Shown here: positions 58,063 through 64,000 of the stretch, piece after piece | Layout of the letters: every line of letters starts with the position of its first letter | Numbering within the stretch: position 1 is the first letter of the stretch | Source of the DNA: Acidilutibacter cellobiosedens | GTDB taxonomy: Bacteria; Bacillota; Clostridia; Tissierellales; Acidilutibacteraceae | Direction of reading: 5' to 3' | Assembly (NCBI RefSeq): GCF_004103715.1 | Contig: NZ_CP035282.1 | Span: 2,036,673 to 2,100,672 of the forward strand | Length of the DNA stretch: 64,000 bases | Notes under the pieces: model-generated | Seen by the model: the letters and a program-made list of their open reading frames with translations, nothing else | Database searches by the model: none | What the model was told of the DNA's origin: nothing | Translations under genes and position numbers: made by a program

Positions 58063-58255
58063 TATAATTAATTTATGGATTTGGAGGTTGATGCAATTCC
58101 TCCTAGGACGCCTTTATGCGACTACCTGTAAAAAAGAGTATCTATCCATTCTCATAAGATTACATTATTTGGCTGGTTGAGGCCAGTTAACACTGGTTCC
58201 TCGTGTCACATGCAAGGTTGTGTACTTATTTGAGAAGGAATGGATTTCTAAATCC
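58063..58255 (+). ncRNA. Probable bridge RNA region of the IS110 element
   Basis: IS110-type elements encode a bridge RNA in the non-coding end next to the recombinase gene. Here about 200 nt without an ORF lie before the gene. They begin with TATAAT (58063-58068) whose -35 is not obvious, which fits a promoter completed only when the two ends join. Hairpins can be drawn (GGAGGTTGATGCAATTCCTCC at 58083-58103, drawn as GGAGG/CCTCC; GGCTGGTTGAGGCCAG and AACACTGGTT downstream). The exact ends are not determined. Confidence 0.5.
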
Positions 58256-58280
58256 AAATACTTTATTTAGGAGGTTTCTT

Positions 58281-59570
58281 ATGGATTATCCACCTGTAGC
58301 TGGAATTGATGTTGGTAAAAATTTTAGTGAGATGTGTATTTTGTCCCCTAATAATGAGATTTATCATCGTATTAAGATCTATCATGATTCAATTGACAGT
58401 ATTAAAGAGGCTATAGGTCTATTGCAAAAAGCAGAAAAGGATTTTGCAATTAGGCCTGTCGTAGTCTTAGAATCCACTGGGCACTATCACAAAATCCTCT
58501 TCCACTATCTTTCTGATTCTGGATTTGAGGTCTCTATCATAAACCCCATCCAATCTGATTCTATCAAAAATATTGGAATAAGGAAAGTAAAAAATGATAA
58601 ATTTGATGCCCATAAGATTGCATTGCTTTATAGGTTTTCTTTTATTAAGACTACTGTTGTTCCTGATGATGTTATTGACTGCCTTAAAAGCCTTTGTCGC
58701 CAATATTACAAGTTAGGTGATGAACTTACTACTTACAAGAATAGGCTTATTGGCATTATTGATCAAGTAATGCTAAACTTTACAGATGTCTTCCAAAATG
58801 TATATTCAAACACTGCCTTAGCAGTACTTGATAGGTATCCTTCACCTAAGCAAATTCTAAAGGCTAACAAACAAACATTAATATCACTTATTGAAAAAAC
58901 TTCTAAAAAAGGTTTAGCGTGGTCCACTGAAAAATATGAACTTTTGGTTTTAAAAGCTAAGGAATTTAAAGATTTAAGCATCAATAACCCTGGAAATCTA
59001 GCCATTCTCAAAGTTAATATTTCCATGGTAAGAACCTTACAAGATGCCCAAAAAGACATACTTGACGCAATTAATGAAATTATTTTAGCAGATTCTTTAG
59101 AAGATAATCCTGTATTGGCACCTATTATTAATCTGCTATGCAGTATTCCTGGTATCGGGATACTAACTGCTGCCACGATACTTGCTGAGGTTGGTGATTT
59201 TTCTGCATTTTCTAGCCCCAATAAACTTGTAGCTTTCTTTGGAATTGACCCCTCTGTTAATCAATCGGGTGAATTCACCGGAACCCGTAACAAAATGTCT
59301 AAAAGGGGCTCTAGATTGCTTCGTAGGGTCATCTTTACAACTGCTTTAGCCAATATTCGAAGTAAGAGAAATGGTGACAAAACTAATCCAGTGCTCTATG
59401 AGTTCTACCAAAAAAAGTGTACAAACAAGCCCAAAAAGGTTGCATTAGGTGCTGTAATGAGAAAATTAGTAAATATTATATTCGCCGTCATGAGAGACAA
59501 AAAGCCTTTTGAGCTAAGAACCCCAGAAGAGCATGAGGAACTACTTCTTACTAGGTCTTCAGTAGCCTAA
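58281..59570 (+). CDS. IS110-family transposase/recombinase
   Basis: 429 aa from ATG 58281 with a perfect AGGAGG site; the frame extends further upstream but without support. The DEDD RuvC-like domain begins 'VAGIDVGKNFSEM' (first Asp), then 'VVVLESTGHYH' (Glu) and 'KNDKFDAHKIALL' (Asp pair). The C-terminal Tnp domain has 'LCSIPGIGILTAATILAEVG' and 'GTRNKMSKRGSRLLRR', including the Ser characteristic of this recombinase group. The gene is intact. The ends of the element lack inverted repeats, as usual, so the borders (perhaps about 58040 to 59700) are uncertain. Confidence 0.93.
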   Translation: MDYPPVAGIDVGKNFSEMCILSPNNEIYHRIKIYHDSIDSIKEAIGLLQKAEKDFAIRPVVVLESTGHYHKILFHYLSDSGFEVSIINPIQSDSIKNIGIRKVKNDKFDAHKIALLYRFSFIKTTVVPDDVIDCLKSLCRQYYKLGDELTTYKNRLIGIIDQVMLNFTDVFQNVYSNTALAVLDRYPSPKQILKANKQTLISLIEKTSKKGLAWSTEKYELLVLKAKEFKDLSINNPGNLAILKVNISMVRTLQDAQKDILDAINEIILADSLEDNPVLAPIINLLCSIPGIGILTAATILAEVGDFSAFSSPNKLVAFFGIDPSVNQSGEFTGTRNKMSKRGSRLLRRVIFTTALANIRSKRNGDKTNPVLYEFYQKKCTNKPKKVALGAVMRKLVNIIFAVMRDKKPFELRTPEEHEELLLTRSSVA

Positions 59571-59725
59571 TGATCTGTATTTAATGTTTAGTTTTCAAAG
59601 AACAATTTTAAATAACAGCTTCGTTTTTTAAACCAATAATCATTGGTTTATTAGGTGTGCATTTTTTTATTATTAATTTTTCAAAAAATATTTAATATTA
59701 TTTTGCTAAAATCTATTGACTTTAA

Positions 59726-59920
59726 TTAGCTGGTCTTATTTTTTATAAAAATCACAGCAATAAAACTCCATTTTATAATATCTGGACTAAAGATGATATA
59801 TTGATGAATCAAGTTAATGTCTTGGATTTGAGCGAAAAACAGTACGAATTTACAGAAAAAGCACCCAAAAAAACATTAGGTAAGTATAATATTATAATAC
59901 CATCTATTAAAAATTGTTAA
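59726..59920 (+). pseudogene. Short coding-like remnant
   Basis: A 65-codon open stretch without a start until ATG 59804, reading '...PFYNIWTKDDILMNQVNVL' and 'DLSEKQYEFTEKAPKK' before a stop. The amino acid composition looks protein-like, but I do not recognise it. It follows the IS110 gene, so it may be a gene tail cut by the insertion. The rest of 59571-60290 holds an imperfect hairpin (TTAAACAATCG/CGATTGTTTAA at 60093-60139) and otherwise AT-rich sequence. Confidence 0.35.
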
Positions 59921-60295
59921 ATCCTTAATAAATGCTATAGGCTATCTCTTCTGTAAATCCAAATTTAATTTATGTACAAATGTATTATATAATTATATAG
60001 AAATGGGACTATTTTTAAATATAAATAATAAAGATTTATCTGTTAAGAAAAACGAAAAGAAATGAAAATATAAGATATTAGGGAAAGTAGCCTTAAACAA
60101 TCGAAGCTGGATAAATAACTATCCGGGGCGATTGTTTAATTATAAATATACAAATCATATTTTCGCTATCTAAGTAACTAAAATTTTCGGACAATTAAAC
60201 TTACAATTGACCAAAAATAAAGTCTTTTCAATAACTTTAGCGATTTTTTTATTCTACAAGTGTCAAAGACCCGTAACAGATAAAATAAAAAATCC

Positions 60296-60324
60296 TTGAC
60301 ATATATAAATATCTATGTTATATT
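60296..60324 (+). promoter_or_regulatory. Promoter of the cold-shock gene
   Basis: TTGACA (60296-60301) and TATATT (60319-60324) are 17 nt apart. Transcription from about 60331 gives a 5' leader of about 130 nt. Confidence 0.75.
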
Positions 60325-60353
60325 ATAAAGGTATTATAGATGTATTTATAGAT

Positions 60354-60420
60354 ATCACATGTTTTTAGAGATTATATAAGTATCTGTATATATAATTTGT
60401 AAAAACATGTGATTTTTTTA
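60354..60420 (+). promoter_or_regulatory. Terminator-like hairpin in the cold-shock leader
   Basis: ATCACATGTTTTTA (60354-60367) and TAAAAACATGTGAT (60400-60413) form a perfect 14-bp stem with a 32-nt loop, followed by TTTTTTT. It stands between the promoter and the coding region. Attenuation or a temperature-dependent switch is possible. Confidence 0.65.
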
Positions 60421-60460
60421 AACTTGCATTTGAATATAAATAAAATTTAGGAGGTACCCA

Positions 60461-60661
60461 ATGAGCAAAGGTACAGTAAAATGGTTTAACTCAGAAAAAG
60501 GATTTGGATTTATTACAGTTGAAGGCGGAAATGATGTTTTTGTACACTATTCTGCAATTCAAGATGACGGATTCAAATCGTTAGACGAAGGGCAGACAGT
60601 AAGCTTTGATGTTATTCAAGGAAACAAAGGCCCGCAGGCTTCTAACGTTAACAGAATATAA
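60461..60661 (+). CDS. csp: Cold-shock protein (CspA family)
   Basis: 66 aa single-domain nucleic-acid-binding protein. RNP1 is 'KGFGFIT' and RNP2 'VFVHYSAI', within the five-strand OB fold ('[14 protein letters not shown]'). The length is typical. ATG 60461 follows an AGGAGG site. It is monocistronic: its own promoter and leader lie upstream and a strong palindromic terminator downstream. The expected role is melting RNA secondary structure, at low temperature or during growth shifts. Confidence 0.96.
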   Translation: MSKGTVKWFNSEKGFGFITVEGGNDVFVHYSAIQDDGFKSLDEGQTVSFDVIQGNKGPQASNVNRI

Positions 60662-60672
60662 TTAGTGTTTTA

Positions 60673-60728
60673 GCTTAAAGCCATTAAAATCCGGGATATC
60701 CCGGATTTTAATGGCTTTAAGCATCTTT
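60673..60728 (+). terminator. Terminator of the cold-shock gene, 50-nt perfect palindrome
   Basis: Positions 60673-60722 are fully self-complementary: 25-nt arms starting GCTTAAAGCCATTAAAATCC and meeting at GATATC. They are followed by ATCTTTTTC. The stem is unusually long for a terminator. Confidence 0.85.
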
Positions 60729-60741
60729 TTCGGCAAAGCTC

Positions 60742-61072
60742 AATATACTCAGAGAAATCTGGGACGCGGATATGCGCCTGTTACGCAAAGCAGGCATTAA
60801 CAGTACCACCATTAATGTGTTTTCGTAAGCAAAAATCCGGCCTTCTGAACACGAATACTATTTTGACGAGCTGGACGAAATAGTGGAGATGTTCAGCCAT
60901 GAAAACCACGATATTATTTTTGCAACCCCTACGGCAGCGCTGCCCGCGTGATGTTCAAAAAATATCCGGAGGTTGCCCGTACCGATTTTTACGGATATCG
61001 TCACAAATTCGGGCAGGGCATCGATTCAGTCCACACTCAAGGACCTTTTTATCTTTGGAACCTTTATCGTAC
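60742..61072 (+). pseudogene. Remnant of a GH42 beta-galactosidase gene
   Basis: A stretch with clearly higher GC than its surroundings reads 'EIWDADMRLLRKAGINSTTI', 'NVFS*AKIRPSEHEY', 'FDELDEIVEMF', 'DIIFATPTAALPA' and, after a one-base deletion, 'MFKKYPEVARTDFYGYRHKFG'. This matches the N-terminal part of GH42 beta-galactosidases. At least one stop (Trp codon changed) and two frameshifts are present, and the C-terminal part is gone. It is a dead gene with foreign-looking composition. Confidence 0.8.
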
Positions 61073-61160
61073 ATTGCTGATCCTGAGGTATGATTTACAA
61101 ACAAGGTAAGATAGCATTAAAACTCCCGTTTATTTGACTAAAAGCCATAATTTCTTGACT

Positions 61161-61237
61161 AATTCCTATAAATTGTTCAATAATCTCTTATAATTATTCT
61201 ATAATATTCCAAACATTCCTTCTTACTTTTTTATAAA
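61161..61237 (+). repeat. Dispersed ~45-bp element, copy C
   Basis: AATTATTCTATAATATTCC then AAACATTCCTTCTTACTT; the 30 bp before it also resemble copy B (TTCAATAATCTCTTATAA against TCCAACAATCTACTATAA). It lies between the GH42 remnant and the phosphoesterase gene. Confidence 0.6.
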
Positions 61238-61385
61238 AATTACTATCGGAACTATTATTTTCTTTGCATTTTAAATAGGGTATAATATATATAAATAAAT
61301 TCCTGCAACCTTATTTTTTAAATAATATTGAGATGAGAAATTTATTCTCTCGTTCATAAGAAAGGAGAAGTAAACGTATACAAAA

Positions 61386-62120
61386 ATGAAGATACTTTTG
61401 ATAGGAGACATTCACGGAAATATAGAAGCACTTGATGCTGTTTTAACGAAAGAGGTAAATAAGATAGACAATGTCATTGTACTTGGAGATATTGTGGGGT
61501 ATATGGCAAATCCCAAAGAGGCCATAGATAGTGTAAAAGACTTTGATTGTATATTAGGCAACCATGATTATGCAATGTGCAATCCAGACATGATTTGGTG
61601 GTTTAATTCTGTAGCAAGGCAAGCTTTAACTTGGACTAAAAAGCAATTGAGGGAAGAAGATTTCACGTTCTTAAAGGGATTACCTTTTCAGAGAATTTAT
61701 AAAAATGAGAATTTTACAGTTGTTCATGGTTGCCTGGGAGATGACCCTTTTGAATATTTATTAGATATTTATCAAGCGGAAAAAAATTTTAAGTTAATGA
61801 GTACCGATTTACTATTTGTAGGCCATACACATGTGCCTATAATTTGGCAAGAAGATAGTTTGGAAAATATAAAGGAGCTTACAACAATTGATTATGATAA
61901 AGAAATATTGTTAGATGAACATTTAAAATATATTTTTAATATAGGCTCGGTAGGGCAGCCTAGAGATGAAGATCCAAGGAGTTGCTATGTAATATATGAT
62001 ACAGAAAAATATTCTGTTTGTTATAGACGTCAAGAATACGATATAAACAAAACCGTTCGAAAAATCGCAGAAAATGATTTACCGAAATTCTTATATGAAA
62101 GGCTGATGTTAGGGATTTAG
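61386..62120 (+). CDS. Metallophosphoesterase (YfcE/MJ0936-like)
   Basis: 244 aa. All blocks of the calcineurin-like phosphoesterase fold are present: 'LLIGDIHGNIEAL', 'VLGDIVGY', 'CILGNHDYAM', 'TVVHGC' and 'FVGHTHVP'. These bind two metals. Relatives are phosphodiesterases or phosphatases of broad specificity. ATG 61386 follows AAGGAG, with moderately long spacing. It stands alone; after it lies a noncoding gap (62121-62369) in which I see nothing but AT-rich sequence. Confidence 0.9.
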   Translation: MKILLIGDIHGNIEALDAVLTKEVNKIDNVIVLGDIVGYMANPKEAIDSVKDFDCILGNHDYAMCNPDMIWWFNSVARQALTWTKKQLREEDFTFLKGLPFQRIYKNENFTVVHGCLGDDPFEYLLDIYQAEKNFKLMSTDLLFVGHTHVPIIWQEDSLENIKELTTIDYDKEILLDEHLKYIFNIGSVGQPRDEDPRSCYVIYDTEKYSVCYRRQEYDINKTVRKIAENDLPKFLYERLMLGI

Positions 62121-62369
62121 TTTGTATAAATAATTTTGTGTAATTTCATTCTTAAGCTAACAATTAGTTAAAAAATATAAAATAATAAAATATAATATTT
62201 AATCGATAATTGTTTTTTAAAGTTATTTTATATAGTGTTCCTTGCCTTTTACTAGACAATAATTCGCTTTCTAAGCTATCAGTCTTAGAATTTACTTTAT
62301 TAAATCTTTTCATTATTATCCATTTAAATCAGTCCCTTTTTTTTTATTAATTACATCTTACAAGTTTTA

Positions 62370-62662
62370 ATTCTGATACATCCTATGTTAAGGTTCAACG
62401 ATGGCAGAATGGGCATATGAAAACGGGTATTACTGATTTCAATACATCCTATGTTAAGGTTCAACATGAATAGGCTTATATACTTTGAACTTATAGAGCC
62501 ATTTCAATACATCCTATGTTAAGGTTCAACGGTGGCGGAATAAAATGGATAATAAGAATTTGCCAAATTTCAATACATCCTATGTTAAGGTTCAACAACG
62601 GGGATACCTTATTCTACATTGTCAAGCCTTTAATTTCAATACATCCTATGTTAAGGTTCAAC
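62370..62662 (-). CRISPR. Small CRISPR array, 5 repeats, 4 spacers
   Basis: Repeat of 30 nt; on the minus strand it starts GTTGAACCTTAACATAGG and ends TATTGAAAT. Copies are at 62370-62399 (three mismatches, so the old end), 62436-62465, 62501-62530, 62567-62596 and 62633-62662. Spacers are 35-36 nt. The ATTGAAAT handle and the degenerate left copy fix transcription leftward. The repeat is unrelated to that of the large array. No cas gene lies within 40 kb; the Hmari-type operon at 1-5.7 kb is the best candidate partner. Confidence 0.95.
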
Positions 62663-62771
62663 TACACTAAATTACACATTCATCATTTACATAAAACCTC
62701 TTAATACCTGTTACTTTCTTGATTTTATATTTATTTTCCCAACCGTTTTTCATAAATTTATTTATACATAT

Positions 62772-62800
62772 ATTATACCTATAAAATATGTATTTTTCAA
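62772..62800 (-). promoter_or_regulatory. Promoter of the small CRISPR array
   Basis: On the minus strand TTGAAA (62800-62795) and a perfect TATAAT (62777-62772) are exactly 17 nt apart. Transcription would start near 62765, about 100 nt before the first repeat, like the layout at the large array. Confidence 0.8.
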
Positions 62801-62913
62801 TAACTTAGTCTATACAAAATTAAAATTAGGTTGGGAAAAACCATAGAACAATAATTTGATATTTTGAATTCTATAGTCAAGTTGATTATATTCTGTAGAT
62901 AAATAGCCCATCT

Positions 62914-62985
62914 TCTGCCTACATGTATGGGTTTTAACATGGTTTTAAAGATAAAAGCAGCACAGAAGAACCGTCCCCTTGTGTT
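62914..62985. repeat. Second copy of a GAACCGTCCCC-type repeat
   Basis: About 72 bp aligned with 50907-50979: TCTGCC, GGTTTTAACA, then AGCAC-AGA-AGAACCGTCCCC and TGTGTT in the same order. Here the palindrome is degraded. As in the other copy, it directly abuts the 3' end of a minus-strand gene. Confidence 0.7.
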
Positions 62986-63466
62986 AATTGTCTAAAAAGG
63001 ATTTCATTATTTCTAATACTTCCAATTCATTTTTGGCGTTTTTTATTTTCTCTAGCGCATTATCATCTTGGAAAACTTCTGTTAATTTTTGCAACATTTT
63101 TAATTGTTCCTTCGGTTCTTTTATAGCTAACATAAATATAATATTTATTTGTAATTTATCATCAGAACCCATATTTTGAAAAGTTACGGGTTTATTTAAT
63201 ATTCCTATAGCAATACTGGTTTTATTTACATATTTCACATCCGTATGCGGAATAGCCACCCCCATATTTTTAGTTGATATTCCCGTTGGGAAATTTTTTT
63301 CTCTTTCTATTATTGCCTCCGTGAAACCCTCATTAACATATCCGCATTTCAATAGTTTTGCACCCATCTTTCTTAGTGCATCCTCTCTGTCTTTAGCATT
63401 AAAATTCAATGTAATTAATTCTTTGTTTAATGTTACTCCTTTCTTTGCATCAAGTTCATGAACCAT
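62984..63466 (-). CDS. PTS fructose/mannitol-type EIIA
   Basis: 160 aa. The phosphorylated His is residue 74 in 'MGVAIPHTDVKYV', the standard place in the EIIA-2 (fructose/galactitol) domain; 'REKNFPTGIS' precedes it. ATG 63466 follows a site reading GGAGGTATAAAT. It is 22 bp downstream of the epimerase gene and so likely cotranscribed. EIIB and EIIC are not in the window; they may lie to the right, upstream in the operon. A pentitol or galactitol-like substrate is suggested by the epimerase neighbour. Confidence 0.9.
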   Translation of the reverse strand: MVHELDAKKGVTLNKELITLNFNAKDREDALRKMGAKLLKCGYVNEGFTEAIIEREKNFPTGISTKNMGVAIPHTDVKYVNKTSIAIGILNKPVTFQNMGSDDKLQINIIFMLAIKEPKEQLKMLQKLTEVFQDDNALEKIKNAKNELEVLEIMKSFLDN

Positions 63467-63488
63467 ATTTATACCTCCATATACTATT

Positions 63489-64000
63489 TTATAAATCGGA
63501 TAAAACTTTATTTATAGATTTTATATTTTCTTCTATTTTCCCATTCTTAAAAACTTCTCTGCCTAAAACTGCAGTATCTGCTCCGACATTGTAAATATCG
63601 GAAAGTTCAGCTTTAGAAATGCCGCCGTCAGTCCATATTTTAAACTTCCTATGATTAATACGGGATAATTTCTCTACTTTATTAAGCATCTCTCTAATAA
63701 AAAGCTGACCGCAACAATCCGGTTCAGCAGTCATTATGAGAACCATATCTATATCATCACTCATATATAATATTTGTTCAATGGGAGTCTTAGGATTAAT
63801 CGCAAAACCGGCTTTTATGTTTAAAGATTTTATCATATTCAATATTTTTCTTGGATAATTACAGGCTTCAATATTAACAGTTATCGAATCTACGCCAATT
63901 TCAGCTAAATCATGTAAATAATTTTCCGGATGATATCCCATTATATGAATAGAAAAAGGTATATCCGTTATCTCCCTTAAATTTTTTATAGTTCTTAATC
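63489..64000 (-). CDS. Ribulose-phosphate 3-epimerase-like protein (partial)
   Basis: The frame is open to the right edge of the window, so only the C-terminal about 170 residues are seen. Reading past the internal ATG at 63941 gives 'DIPFSIHIMGYHPENYL', where the metal-ligand His and following Met-Gly match the epimerase family. Later come 'AGFAINPKTPIEQI', 'MTAEPDCCGQLF' and 'WTDGGISKAEL' (Asp-Gly-Gly phosphate site). The active-site 'EPGFGGQ' is replaced by 'EPDCCGQ', so it may be a relative such as an allulose- or pentitol-phosphate epimerase. Confidence 0.83.
   Translation of the reverse strand, partial: LRTIKNLREITDIPFSIHIMGYHPENYLHDLAEIGVDSITVNIEACNYPRKILNMIKSLNIKAGFAINPKTPIEQILYMSDDIDMVLIMTAEPDCCGQLFIREMLNKVEKLSRINHRKFKIWTDGGISKAELSDIYNVGADTAVLGREVFKNGKIEENIKSINKVLSDL

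Noticed and set aside
61021-61140. Further coding sequence after the GH42 remnant
   Set aside because: Beyond about 61072 no frame gives recognisable GH42 sequence.

Overview
The window looks like a chromosomal stretch of an AT-rich, low-GC anaerobic Firmicute, probably class Clostridia or Tissierellia. The grounds are strong AGGAGG-type ribosome sites, mannose-type PTS enzymes under a LevR-type sigma-54 activator, type I-B CRISPR-Cas loci of the kind found in Clostridia, and IS21, IS30 and IS110 elements. No rRNA or tRNA gene was recognised, and the species cannot be named from this sequence alone.

Region 1 (1-22.1 kb) is CRISPR territory on the minus strand. From right to left it holds a complete type I-B operon of the Tneap kind (cas6, cas8/cst1, cas7/cst2, cas5, cas3, cas4, cas1, cas2). 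Next come a leader with a clear promoter and an array of 54 full repeats plus one broken repeat at the old (trailer) end. An IS21-type element follows, then the C-terminal HEPN half of a Csx1/TM1812-type protein cut off by that element. Last is a second type I-B operon of the Hmari kind (cas6, cas8b/csh1, cas7/csh2, cas5, cas3) running off the left edge. A decayed IS30 element and two degenerate CRISPR-repeat-like sequences lie upstream of the Tneap operon.

Region 2 (22.6-35.6 kb) is a ten-gene minus-strand catabolic operon. It carries a mannose-family PTS (EIIA, EIIB and a fused EIIC-EIID), a class II ketose-bisphosphate-type aldolase, a fuculose-phosphate-type aldolase and five dehydrogenases. 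A -24/-12 sigma-54 promoter precedes it, and a divergent LevR-type activator gene faces it. The substrate is unknown; a polyol or unusual sugar fits.

Region 3 (35.6-57.4 kb) holds several modules: an ECF sigma factor with an ABC-2 exporter; an unknown DUF3885-like protein; a secreted thioredoxin-like protein with an odd CPWT motif; isoaspartyl dipeptidase with a YfcC-type carrier behind a structured leader; an envelope-glycan or lipid cluster (phospholipase C-like, GT4, radical SAM with a frameshift, UDP-glucose dehydrogenase); a two-component system divergent from an ABC-2 exporter; and creatininase-like and GrpB-like proteins.

Region 4 (57.4-64 kb) is patchy. It contains pseudogene remnants, an IS110-family element with a likely bridge RNA, a cold-shock protein gene with a strong leader hairpin, a metallophosphoesterase and a small second CRISPR array with a different repeat and its own promoter. 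It ends in a fructose-type EIIA and a partial ribulose-phosphate 3-epimerase. A dispersed element of about 45 bp occurs at least four times in the window.
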